Notes: generated by a model not told the origin, from the letters alone. A stretch of 10,396 nucleotides of DNA from Cytophagaceae bacterium (GCA_947464365.1 CANHWS010000106.1:1-10396), one strand, 5' to 3'. Counted from the first letter of the stretch, positions 1 through 7,453 are shown. Numbers and translations are program-made.

Positions 1-747
1 AAGGTCAGTATCCTTTTGCCAAATTAAAGCCTTGGTCCAAAAATCAGGATCATTAAGGTTATATCCAATATATTTTAGGCGGTAACTGTCCGGTTTATAT
101 CGTTCCGGATGATCAATATAATATTCATTAATGGGAACCAATGAACCGCCAAAAGGTTCATTAAGTTTGTTGGTATCAACTTGACGACATTTATATTTAA
201 ATTGATTAAAGAATAAGTCATATAAATAAACAGTAGGATATTGCAAATCAGAACTACAATTTACAATTACATCTGGCAACACAAAAATTGACCAAATTTC
301 ATTTTTGTCATAGCGATAACCAACTAAACTTGTCATCAAATACACTCTGCTACTATCCGTATCGCACATCCTATTGTCAGCTAAAGGTAAATTTAATGGC
401 TTTCTATAATAGGCATTAGGACTCCTATAAGCAACCCAAAAAACTACTTTAAGGCTATCAGGACTGTAAAAAGCATAAGGTGTAAAAAAATTATAGTCAG
501 ATGATGATATGTCATAAAAGCTGCTATCCACATTAAAAATACTATAGCCCTTTCTCATCCAACTCGCCATTGTGAAGTTAACAAATCTTCTATCTCTGAT
601 GGAAGGTTCACAATCTTTTAGGTTAGAAAGCGCATGAGTTTTAATTCGACTATAACGTTTCCTGTAATACCAACCACATGACGACACTGATAGTGTCACC
701 AAAAGCATTATGAGGGCGAAGATTAGTTTACGGCTCGGTGGTTGCAT
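1..747 (-). CDS. Hypothetical lipoprotein, 3' end cut off by the window edge
   Basis: The frame is open from ATG at 747 to base 1 without a stop (249 codons), so the C-terminus lies outside the window. An in-frame TAG six codons upstream of this ATG, with no other start between, fixes the start. The protein begins with a short lipoprotein signal: basic residues (SRK), a hydrophobic stretch from about residue 8 to 22, then a lipobox VSSC with the lipid-carrying cysteine near residue 24. A Bacteroidota envelope lipoprotein is therefore expected. The mature part is rich in Tyr, Asp, Ser and Asn, with no motif I recognise and no later membrane segment. The gene is visibly more AT-rich than everything right of 2800 and favours A/T-ending codons, which fits acquired or fast-evolving DNA. 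It lies 90 bases beyond the end of the broken rloB on the same strand, so co-transcription is possible. Function unknown; the reading frame itself is secure. Confidence 0.75.
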   Translation of the reverse strand, partial: MQPPSRKLIFALIMLLVTLSVSSCGWYYRKRYSRIKTHALSNLKDCEPSIRDRRFVNFTMASWMRKGYSIFNVDSSFYDISSSDYNFFTPYAFYSPDSLKVVFWVAYRSPNAYYRKPLNLPLADNRMCDTDSSRVYLMTSLVGYRYDKNEIWSIFVLPDVIVNCSSDLQYPTVYLYDLFFNQFKYKCRQVDTNKLNEPFGGSLVPINEYYIDHPERYKPDSYRLKYIGYNLNDPDFWTKALIWQKDTDL

Positions 748-837
748 GGGGTGTTGGGGTCTATCTAGCTTGGAGGATACCCTACCATCGGCAAGATAAG
801 ATAGACAACAGAAAAATGCTATAACAAAGAGATTTAC

Positions 838-1485
838 TTACTCCAAAAAGGTTCCGAGTTGCTCCACCAGTGCAAAAACCATGGTGCATGGGTTTTGATT
901 GGCTGGTTTGGGGCGGTGATCATGCCTTCTTAGTAACGCCTTAGCACGTGTGATTGCTGCTTCCTCACTACCACCATTAGCTAGGATTAATGAACGTAAA
1001 TCAGTACGACTTTTGTTGTATGGTTCCTTTGAACCTAAGAACCCACTAAGGGAGGTTGCGTACCGTTCCCGATTAGTCGGCAGGTTTATATCAGTAAAGT
1101 GTAGTAAATATCATAGCTCAAAAGAAGGATTTGACCAAGCCATTTCAACAGTGAGTCCTGCAATAGTTGGGGGCTGCAAGATGTAATCATTAAAGGTTTC
1201 GTCACTGGTTTTATCCTTATCACAAACAATCCAGATATGGTCCCATGTAATGAATCTGTAGGATGGATTATTTTCTATTACCCGCTTGCACTTAATTAAT
1301 GCCCCATGTATACCTTGACCAAAACCTACAATTTTAACTTCCACAAGGTCCTTGTTAATTAGGTTCTTAATTTCATTAAAATAATTTGGTTCAGTCTCAA
1401 ATCCTTCACACCCAATAAAGATATTGGTTTTGGGCTGCTTGATTGCAGTCTTCCTTCCACGAATTCTTATAGACTCTTTGGTCAT
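838..1485 (-). pseudogene. rloB: RloB family protein (AbiLii-like), broken by an in-frame TGA
   Basis: The intact part (ATG at 1485 to TGA at 1113-1111, 124 aa) carries the RloB hallmarks: GCEGFETEPNYF at residues 25-36, IWIVCDKD at 84-91, and SNPSFEL at 118-124. RloB proteins normally continue FELW-LLHF; here the Trp codon position is TGA. The same frame then runs 90 more codons, beginning YLLHF, to TAA at 840-838. It ends with NPCTMVFALVEQL, which resembles the usual NPSTTV..LVEEL tail. The reconstructed length of about 215 aa is normal for the family. RloB is a putative TOPRIM-like effector paired with an RloA ATPase in anti-phage modules of the RloAB/AbiL kind. The rloA gene is 13 bases upstream on the same strand. 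The simplest reading is a single TGG-to-TGA nonsense mutation and loss of effector function. A sequencing error is the main alternative. A functional 124-residue protein is less likely because conserved core is lost. Confidence 0.85.
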
Positions 1486-1498
1486 TGCAATGTAGTAT

Positions 1499-2758
1499 TT
1501 AGGCAGCAGAAACAGATTGATTTGTCACAAATAAACTATCCAACCTTTGCGGAATTGCACCGTATCTGCCACCAAGATAATCTTTTGCATATCCACCTTC
1601 TGGCTCTACCTTGATGATAAACTCTGCCAATGAATATAGCAGACTAGAATTGTTTGGCCCTTTGTCAACAAAATAGATCTGGTCCTTGCGCAACTGTGCA
1701 CGGTCTAGGATGTTATCGTCATGTGTGGTAAAGATAATCTGCGCGCCTTTCCGATTTTGGTCCTCGGAGTTATACATGCCCAGGATTGCGAGTGTAATAA
1801 GTGGGTGAAAACTAGCCTCAAGCTCATCGACGATTAGGGTTGAACCATGGTCAATCGTAAACAAAATGGCACCGATGATCTTAAAGAGCTTCTGAGTACC
1901 GTCAGATTCATCATCGATTGACAACCGATGATAACTTTCCGTGTTACCGTTAGTAAAACGATGCATAAAATACACCTTGACGTTATCCAGGTAAGAATCT
2001 AGGACAATATCTTCTGGATTGGAGGCTACATTCTGACCATAATTTTCAAGCTCAATATCAACAATTGAGGCATCGAACACCTGAAGAATATTTACTACCC
2101 TTTCCTTAATATTCTTGCCAATCCCCATATAATTAACCGTTGGGAACTGACCGTGCTCAATAAACATACCATGAACAAAGAGGTTGACACTAATCAGATA
2201 AACCATTTTGGTTGCCAGAGTACCTCCAAATTGCTGTACCGTTGTCAAAAAAAGGCTATTCATCTTAGTCCGTACTTCTAGGCCGTTACCCTCAGGGAAA
2301 TGGTCATGATCAATCCGGAATACTTGTCTTTTTCGATCAAACAACTCTACTTCCACATCATCTTCTGCTCGGGTAACGTGGAGCCATTCTGATACCACCT
2401 CAGATTTAGTCACTTGGAAACCATACCTAATGATATCGGCACCAGCACTCAAGATCATCTCAAAATAACTTGGCTCCGCCTTGGTTTCAGAAGCGAATAG
2501 AAAAGGTTCTACTGGCAATTTGTCTTGAATATTGTATTTAGAAGACTGCAAAACCATGGTTCGCATTTCGCCCATGGCTCTGATCAAATTGCTTTTGCCG
2601 CCAGCATTCGGGCCAAAGATCGCTGCAGATTTCAACAATCGCATTCCAGCAACTTCAGCAACGTTTTCAGGATAACGTGACTCATCGCTTGCAATTAAGC
2701 TGAGTGTTTGCTTTTCCTTGAATGACCTATAATTGCCGACGGTAAACTCGATTATCAT
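1499..2758 (-). CDS. rloA: RloA-type AAA/ABC-like ATPase (AbiLi-like) of a defence module
   Basis: This 419-aa protein is a SMC/ABC-type AAA ATPase of the AAA_15/AAA_21 kind. It opens with MIIEFTVGNYRSFKEKQTLS, the usual start of the group. Walker A is GPNAGGKS at residues 49-56. A signature-like SDGTQKLF is at 285-292. Walker B with the catalytic Glu is in TLIVDELEASFHP at 307-319. The switch His is in TTHD at 344-347. Near the C-terminus, RKDQIYFVDK (357-366) and YLGGRYGAIP (394-403) are typical of RloA/AbiLi ATPases that pair with RloB. In such modules the ATPase is thought to sense phage infection and release or activate the RloB effector. No ATP-site residue is missing and length is normal, so the sensor looks intact although the partner gene is broken. 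ATG at 2758 matches the family N-terminus. It lies 44 bases after the thioredoxin-like gene, with no visible terminator or promoter in between. Confidence 0.88.
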   Translation of the reverse strand: MIIEFTVGNYRSFKEKQTLSLIASDESRYPENVAEVAGMRLLKSAAIFGPNAGGKSNLIRAMGEMRTMVLQSSKYNIQDKLPVEPFLFASETKAEPSYFEMILSAGADIIRYGFQVTKSEVVSEWLHVTRAEDDVEVELFDRKRQVFRIDHDHFPEGNGLEVRTKMNSLFLTTVQQFGGTLATKMVYLISVNLFVHGMFIEHGQFPTVNYMGIGKNIKERVVNILQVFDASIVDIELENYGQNVASNPEDIVLDSYLDNVKVYFMHRFTNGNTESYHRLSIDDESDGTQKLFKIIGAILFTIDHGSTLIVDELEASFHPLITLAILGMYNSEDQNRKGAQIIFTTHDDNILDRAQLRKDQIYFVDKGPNNSSLLYSLAEFIIKVEPEGGYAKDYLGGRYGAIPQRLDSLFVTNQSVSAA

Positions 2759-2802
2759 ACTCTCATTGATTTTGATTGGCCTAAAGCTGATTTACCCCTA
2801 CA

Positions 2803-3399
2803 CTACTTCCCCAAATACTTATCCAGCGGCTGCTTTTTGTATTGCCCGTCGTTGATATAGGACAAGACCTTCTGGTAGTCTTGGGCGTTAAAGTAACCCG
2901 GGATGGGCATGATGAGCTCCAGCTTTTCGTTTAGGTAGGCGACTGTGGGATAGCCCATTTGGCCTTTCAGGAGGTTAACGGCAAGATCATGCACCTCTTT
3001 GCCCTTGTTGTACTTATAGACCTTGTTGTTGAAGATGATATTCTCGGTGCCTTCAGCGTTGAACTTGACGGCATAGAAGTTTTTGTTAACATACTCGGCC
3101 ACCTCAGGGTTGGCAAAGGTGGTTTTGTCCATCTTTTTGCACCAGCCACACCAGTCGGTATAGACATCGACCAAGATTTTGCGTGGGTTGGTTTTGTTGC
3201 GTTTGGCAGCCTCCTCTATCGTGAGCCACTCGATGGTAGCGGCTTGTGGTTTGATAACCTTAGGTATCGGGGAGGTAGATTTAGGCGGTGTAGGGGCATT
3301 CTTGCCAACTACTGCCATACTTTCGGTGGCAATCAGCAAGGCCGAAGCAACAGCGAAATAGCGTACAAGGTTGGTCAACGGGTTGATCAGAAGCGTCAT
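2803..3399 (-). CDS. Exported thioredoxin-fold protein with a CGWC active site
   Basis: With ATG at 3399 the protein is 198 aa. It starts with a signal peptide: an uncharged lead and Arg, a hydrophobic stretch YFAVASALLIA, and a likely cut after SMA near residue 29. A Pro/Lys-rich linker follows. The thioredoxin domain has the redox motif DWCGWCKKM (Cys at about residues 84 and 87) and the cis-proline in GYPT near residue 151. It resembles periplasmic thioredoxin-family (Thioredoxin_7/DUF255-like) proteins common in Bacteroidota, likely a disulfide reductase or exchange protein; its partner is not visible. The frame stays open upstream to a GTG at 3465, but the extra 22 residues (Arg- and Cys-rich) would spoil the signal peptide, so I chose the ATG. 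It follows the GT2 gene on the same strand by about 100 bases and may be co-transcribed, without an obvious functional link to glycan synthesis. Confidence 0.82.
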   Translation of the reverse strand: MTLLINPLTNLVRYFAVASALLIATESMAVVGKNAPTPPKSTSPIPKVIKPQAATIEWLTIEEAAKRNKTNPRKILVDVYTDWCGWCKKMDKTTFANPEVAEYVNKNFYAVKFNAEGTENIIFNNKVYKYNKGKEVHDLAVNLLKGQMGYPTVAYLNEKLELIMPIPGYFNAQDYQKVLSYINDGQYKKQPLDKYLGK

Positions 3400-3501
3400 G
3401 AGCGTGGTGCAGTGGTTGGATATGCAACACAAATAACGGCAAAAGGGGCGATACCGATATACCACTTATCCAGAATGGCCACCAATCAAGCAGGACTTAG
3501 G

Positions 3502-4263
3502 CTAGGCTGCCTTACCCCCAACACTATGACGGATGCTGCGGCTGAGCTCAAAGATATAGGCCCAAGTCCGGCGGATGAGCTTGATGCGGGTGCGGAAACT
3601 GCCACCCCCTTTAGCCTCACCATGCATCCGTTGGCGGAAATAGACCGGTATTTCGGCAATGGTGCCACGTTTATGAGCCCAATAGAGCGCAAAAAGATCC
3701 AACGAAAAGTCATCTGGTGCACCTTTGGCTAGGTATTGGTCAAAAAACTGACGGCTAAAAACCTTAGGCTGTGCATTAACATCATCGAGTGGAACCCCAA
3801 GTGCAAAAGAGGCCACCACCTGCATGCCGAAGGTAAAAAACTGCTCAGCCGCTGCACGGTTTCGGCGTTTGCCTTTTACAAAAAACATCGGGTTGTTGGC
3901 CTGCTGATAGACATCAAACGCTGTCAATACGTCTTGCGGATCAGTCTGCATATCGGCATGGGTCCAGGCCAATACATCTCCTTTGGCGGCACGTAAGCCC
4001 GACATAATACCATACCCATACCCTTTGTTAACTGGCACGTCATGGAGGCGAAGTCGAGGATCAGCAGCGGCAGCAAGGGTTTGGGCAAAAACCTCAGCTG
4101 AGTTGTCCTTAGAGCCATTATTGACCAAGATCACCTCCACATCCTGCCTTGTGGCCAACACCTCCGCAAACCGACTGACGATCAGTGGAACATTGCCAGC
4201 CTCGTTGTAACAAGGCACAACAATGCTGAGCAACTGAGGTGGATTGGTCTGGGACATGGGCAT
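3502..4263 (-). CDS. GT2 family glycosyltransferase (DPM1-like)
   Basis: This 253-aa protein is a GT-A fold glycosyltransferase of family 2. The nucleotide-binding start SIVVPCYNEAGN is at residues 13-24, VNNGSKDNS at 47-55, and NKGYGYGIMSGL at 79-90. The metal-binding DxD region appears as HADMQTDP at 102-109, and the acceptor-side NAQPKVFSRQFF at 163-174 is typical of dolichol/polyprenyl-phosphate mannosyltransferase-like enzymes. The first Asp of the usual DADLQ is His here, a common variation. There are no C-terminal membrane helices, so it is probably soluble or bound to the inner face of the membrane by its basic tail. It likely moves a sugar from an NDP-sugar to a lipid phosphate or growing glycan; donor and acceptor are unknown. 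It lies 33 bases downstream of a sugar nucleotidyltransferase, which suggests an operon. The start may be ATG 4263 or 4257; family alignment cannot separate them. Confidence 0.87.
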   Translation of the reverse strand: MPMSQTNPPQLLSIVVPCYNEAGNVPLIVSRFAEVLATRQDVEVILVNNGSKDNSAEVFAQTLAAAADPRLRLHDVPVNKGYGYGIMSGLRAAKGDVLAWTHADMQTDPQDVLTAFDVYQQANNPMFFVKGKRRNRAAAEQFFTFGMQVVASFALGVPLDDVNAQPKVFSRQFFDQYLAKGAPDDFSLDLFALYWAHKRGTIAEIPVYFRQRMHGEAKGGGSFRTRIKLIRRTWAYIFELSRSIRHSVGGKAA

Positions 4264-4296
4264 TTCTGGTAATGATGTTGGTAAGAGGTAATCAGA

Positions 4297-5097
4297 TTAA
4301 CCTTCCACAGTGGTCACAGGGCTGGGGCCACTGTATGGATGAAAGGATTCTTGACGGAAAAACGACTCCCAGTACATGAAGGTCCTTAGGTCATTGGGTG
4401 TCCCCCAGCAGACATACTGGTCGATCTCAAACACCTTGACGCGATAACCAGCCTCGATCACCTCATTAATGCACTCATCAACATAAAACTCATTGTTGAC
4501 CCGTCGGTTTTTCTCGATCATGCGCTCGGCAGCATCCACAAACAGACTGCCATTCTTAAACCAAAAGGCTCCAACAACGGCATGGTCATGGATGGGGTCT
4601 GGGCTAATTGGCACCTTGACAGATACCTTTGTCGCCACAAGGTCCTCATCAACGGCTACCCAGCCATATTGCTGCGGTTTGGGCACAACAGTTACGTTGT
4701 TGCGAAATGTAAAGACCAGACAGTCAACATCCTTTGTGGCTTCATTAAACCGTGCTCGATCATACTGCATACCATTGTCACTAGCCCCAATCAACAGTTC
4801 TTGGTTATTGTTGATCAAGTCCTTCGCCAACAGACAGGTGCTTGCTTGCCCCTCTGTCAGTGCATCCACCGTGATGATTTCGGCCTCTGGGTAATATTGG
4901 CGCAAAGCCTGATCGATATGGTACTCAGCAATGTGGAAGGCCCGACAGATAAATATGTATTGGTCGGCCACTGGCAAACTAGCTGCCGCCTGGATTACCA
5001 TCGGTTTGCCAAGAACATCGAGCAATGGCTTTGGTGTGGTATAACCCTCTTGTTGAAAACGCGAACCTTCGCCCGCCATAGGGATAAGTGCTATCAT
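4297..5097 (-). CDS. Sugar-phosphate nucleotidyltransferase-like protein (first of a tandem pair)
   Basis: This 266-aa protein has the NTP_transferase fold of sugar-nucleotide pyrophosphorylases. The glycine-rich NTP-binding loop is MAGEGSRF at residues 7-14, followed by the catalytic Lys region TPKPLLDVLGKPM at 21-33. TEGQAST at 81-87 and a metal-binding SDN at 106-108 fit the fold. NNEFYVDECINEVI at 201-214 and CWGTPNDL at 230-237 close the sugar-binding side. The short length (no left-handed beta-helix domain) resembles stand-alone nucleotidyltransferases in capsule or LPS loci rather than bifunctional GlmU. It probably makes an NDP-activated sugar from NTP and sugar-1-phosphate; nucleotide and sugar cannot be assigned. 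The ATG at 5097 is 6 bases after the stop of a paralogue, so the two are almost certainly co-translated or co-transcribed, and the GT2 gene follows 33 bases on. Confidence 0.85.
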   Translation of the reverse strand: MIALIPMAGEGSRFQQEGYTTPKPLLDVLGKPMVIQAAASLPVADQYIFICRAFHIAEYHIDQALRQYYPEAEIITVDALTEGQASTCLLAKDLINNNQELLIGASDNGMQYDRARFNEATKDVDCLVFTFRNNVTVVPKPQQYGWVAVDEDLVATKVSVKVPISPDPIHDHAVVGAFWFKNGSLFVDAAERMIEKNRRVNNEFYVDECINEVIEAGYRVKVFEIDQYVCWGTPNDLRTFMYWESFFRQESFHPYSGPSPVTTVEG

Positions 5098-5103
5098 GGT
5101 CGT

Positions 5104-5922
5104 CTAGGCTAGGGATTGGGTTGATGGCTGTATTGAATTTGGGGCAAACTGCTTGGCATAGTCAGTAAAAATCCGCTGCCAATATTGGTACTCCTCAAAG
5201 TCCTCAGGGGTACCCCATTGGCAAAAGTGCGATACCCGATCATAGATCAAGGTCCTATGACCATCGGCTTGCATCAAGTTATAGACCAAGCTACTATAGT
5301 ACTCACCATTAAGTTTGATATCCTGATCAAGCATTTGCTGATAGTATTTTTTCAGGATAGCACCAGTCCGCATATAGTAAGTGCCGCCAGACTGTGGGCT
5401 TAGGGACTTATCTGTTGTGAAGCTATACTTTTCACGGATCTCGATCATCCAGTTGTCTTGATCGACTAGGCAGCTGGCATAATAGTTATTGGGGTGGAGT
5501 AAATGTGGATGGAAACCCTTGTAACTTGGTATGCCACCATCAGCTCCACTGGTCTCCATCGTCTGCTTGAAGCCCTGATAATCCCAGCGCATGTAGAAGT
5601 CACAATAGTTGACAATGCAGGGTTTGTCATCATCAATATGGTCAAAAGCCTGAGCGACCGCCCAAACTGGCCCTTTTTTTGCACCCTCGATGCCAATTAC
5701 CCTCCCGGTTGGCATCAGCTGACCCAAAACTTGCGCCATATCTGTGTCGTCCAGATGAGCCTGCCGACAGATAAACAAGAAGTCATGCTCGCCCGGGAAC
5801 AAACTGATCACAAACTCAATGATACGGCGGTTGTCAAAGACCGGAATCATGGGTTTGAGGTCCTGATAACCGACAGACCGAAACCTCGACCCTTCGCCCG
5901 ACATAGGGATGATAATTTGCAT
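5104..5922 (-). CDS. Sugar-phosphate nucleotidyltransferase-like protein (second of a tandem pair)
   Basis: This 272-aa protein is a diverged paralogue of its downstream neighbour. The NTP loop MSGEGSRF is at residues 7-14 and a Lys in QDLKPMIPV at 20-28. Where the neighbour has TEGQAST this one has AKKGPVWAV (81-89), and the metal site is YCDF at 106-109. GEYYSSLVYN at 206-215 and CQWGTPEDFEEY at 234-245 match the closing motifs of the neighbour. The different substrate loop suggests a different sugar or nucleotide, or partly regulatory use. The start codon regions of the two genes are still alike at DNA level (CCTATG-CGGGCGAAGG in both), which supports duplication. It is the first gene of the minus-strand string and shares a 157-base divergent intergenic region with the deacetylase gene. 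The ATG at 5922 is chosen because it gives the standard N-terminus; another ATG seven bases upstream is out of frame. Confidence 0.85.
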   Translation of the reverse strand: MQIIIPMSGEGSRFRSVGYQDLKPMIPVFDNRRIIEFVISLFPGEHDFLFICRQAHLDDTDMAQVLGQLMPTGRVIGIEGAKKGPVWAVAQAFDHIDDDKPCIVNYCDFYMRWDYQGFKQTMETSGADGGIPSYKGFHPHLLHPNNYYASCLVDQDNWMIEIREKYSFTTDKSLSPQSGGTYYMRTGAILKKYYQQMLDQDIKLNGEYYSSLVYNLMQADGHRTLIYDRVSHFCQWGTPEDFEEYQYWQRIFTDYAKQFAPNSIQPSTQSLA

Positions 5923-6049
5923 ATTGCATAGCCAATGGCCTAGATTATTGACTAAGTGCCACTGGTCCTACAAAACAACACTAGCACGGGCATACCACCA
6001 ACCTTTTAGACACAACTTATTCTGGCTGGCAGAGCCAAATTTTAGCCAC

Positions 6050-6057
6050 TATATTTG
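6050..6057 (+). promoter_or_regulatory. Bacteroidota-type -7 promoter box (TATATTTG) for the deacetylase gene
   Basis: TATATTTG matches the Bacteroidota -7 consensus TAnnTTTG at every fixed position and lies 22 bases before the ATG at 6080. That predicts a very short leader. No good -33 TTG is seen at the usual spacing, so the call rests on the -7 box and its position in the divergent intergenic region. I see no equally good box facing the minus-strand genes. Confidence 0.6.
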
Positions 6058-6079
6058 TACAGCTTTAGGAAACACATTT

Positions 6080-7402
6080 ATGAAGATCGCAAAAACGATA
6101 CTCCTCTTTAATCTGGCCTTGTTAGGCACCATCGCCAGTCTTCAGGCCCAGGTAGTTGTCTCCAACTGGCCTAATGGCAAAAAAGCCGCCTTGGCCATCA
6201 CTTTTGACGACAATTGCCCGGGCCAGTTTACCCATGCTAGGCCCGCCCTCGATACTCGAGGCTATAAAGGCACCTTTTTCGTAATCACTGGGGGTAGCCA
6301 ATGTGGCCTGCGCAACTGGGATACATTACGTTCGGTTGCGTCTGCTGGGCACGAAATCGGTAGTCACTCCGTTACCCATCCACAGCTCCAGACCCTTGAC
6401 ACTGCCCGTATTGGTGCGGAGTTGAGGGATTCTTATGTTGAGCTACAAAGTCAAATCCCAAATCTGCCTAACAAACTTACCATTGCCTGGCCCAATGGCC
6501 GAGGTGGTGGCAGCAGCCGCAAAGAGGACACCATAAGAAGAATGGCTGTCAGATACTACACAGGTGGCCGCAGTGCAAGTAGTGGACAAGGGTGGGATCA
6601 ATATTGGGCATTTGCCAACCCCTTCTACAGCAATTATTACCTACAGGTCGGTACATACCTCCAAGGGCCTAACGTTACTGGGGCTGCTATGGGACAGACT
6701 GTACGTGCCTGTCTCAATGCAGGAGGCATGATGTCCTTGCTTTACCATGGAATCGAGACGGGTGGGTACAACAATATACCGAACACCTTATTTGTGGAGC
6801 ACCTCGATACCCTAGGTAACCATCAGGATCTTTGGATCACGACCTTTGGGCAGATGTTGCGCTACCATAAACAAGCCCGCCAAACGACAGTCACCAACGT
6901 TACAAGTTCGAACACCTACTACGGTTTTACCCTTGCGGATACGCTCAACCCTGCAGACTATGATGAAACGCTGAGCGTCAAACTGGATTTAGCCTCAACT
7001 GGGATAGTCCAGACCGGTAATTATGATCTAGATATAGATGGCCAACGCACGGGATATCGGTATGTAGGCACCAGTGACACAATCATTTTCAATGCCAAAC
7101 GCGGTCAACGCATCAATCTTAGCACCGTGGTTGGTCTAGCTAATAGCTGGAGCCCCAACTGGACCTTGAGCCCTATGCCTGCCCAAGGGAGCCTAACTTT
7201 CAGGGACAATGGAGGTCAATCTATTCCGACTGGTTCCTATACGTTACAAGATCAATTAGGCCGCACCGTGACCGAACAACAGGTCCTGCAAGCAACCAAC
7301 TACCTCAGCTTAGATGTCAGTTCCTTGCCTGCTGGTCTTTACACCCTCCGGATAAAGTCCACAACAGGAATCTACTGCAACAAGGTTATTGTCAAGCAGT
7401 AG
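6080..7402 (+). CDS. Secreted NodB-type polysaccharide deacetylase with a type IX secretion sorting domain
   Basis: With ATG at 6080 the protein has 440 aa. A signal peptide (MKIAK, hydrophobic LLFNLALLGTIA, cut near residue 23) is followed by a polysaccharide deacetylase domain of carbohydrate esterase family 4. Motif 1 is TFDD at 41-44 (catalytic base and metal Asp), motif 2 is HSVTHP at 96-101 (metal His pair), and the late His motif is LLYHG at 220-224. Motif 3, usually R-x-P-Y, is seen only as AWPNG near 136-140, so the Arg is not obvious. Residues about 270-370 look like a beta-rich linker domain. From about 370 to 440 a Por-type C-terminal sorting domain follows (YTLQDQLGR, LPAGLYTLRI, final KVIVKQ), which routes proteins through T9SS to the cell surface. 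It probably removes acetyl groups from an extracellular N-acetylated polymer. An open stretch back to 5909 overlaps the opposite gene and lacks a signal peptide, so it was not used. Confidence 0.9.
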   Translation: MKIAKTILLFNLALLGTIASLQAQVVVSNWPNGKKAALAITFDDNCPGQFTHARPALDTRGYKGTFFVITGGSQCGLRNWDTLRSVASAGHEIGSHSVTHPQLQTLDTARIGAELRDSYVELQSQIPNLPNKLTIAWPNGRGGGSSRKEDTIRRMAVRYYTGGRSASSGQGWDQYWAFANPFYSNYYLQVGTYLQGPNVTGAAMGQTVRACLNAGGMMSLLYHGIETGGYNNIPNTLFVEHLDTLGNHQDLWITTFGQMLRYHKQARQTTVTNVTSSNTYYGFTLADTLNPADYDETLSVKLDLASTGIVQTGNYDLDIDGQRTGYRYVGTSDTIIFNAKRGQRINLSTVVGLANSWSPNWTLSPMPAQGSLTFRDNGGQSIPTGSYTLQDQLGRTVTEQQVLQATNYLSLDVSSLPAGLYTLRIKSTTGIYCNKVIVKQ

Positions 7403-7428
7403 GAATAACCTCTCTAGCTAAGTTCTAT

Positions 7429-7453
7429 GGACCTTGATCGATCGCAAGGCTCC
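7429..7453 (+). other. Small imperfect stem-loop between the deacetylase gene and uxaB
   Basis: GGACCTTG pairs with CAAGG-C-TCC around the loop ATCGATCG, with one bulged C. It sits 26 bases after the deacetylase stop. No T-run follows, so it is not a standard intrinsic terminator. It could slow transcription or protect a 3' end, or be chance. Confidence 0.3.

Noticed and set aside
875..897. Near-palindrome AAAACCATG...CATGGGTTTT as a possible terminator or operator
   Set aside because: It lies within the conserved C-terminal codons of the rloB frame (NPCTMVF) and has no T-run, so chance is the simpler reading.
950..1186. Plus-strand open frame of 78 codons
   Set aside because: It lies opposite the rloB frame, whose family motifs on the minus strand continue through it. 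No motif or promoter of its own.
3400..3465. GTG-start extension of the thioredoxin-like protein
   Set aside because: The added residues are Arg- and Cys-rich and would displace the signal peptide from the N-terminus.
2959..3732. Plus-strand open frame of 257 codons
   Set aside because: It is antisense to the thioredoxin-like and GT2 genes, both with clear motifs. The translation shows no domain.
4582..5112. Plus-strand open frame of 176 codons
   Set aside because: Antisense to the nucleotidyltransferase gene with its conserved motifs; a composition artefact.
5909..6079. 57-codon N-terminal extension of the deacetylase
   Set aside because: It overlaps the start of the opposite gene and contains the promoter box. 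The ATG at 6080 gives a textbook signal peptide.
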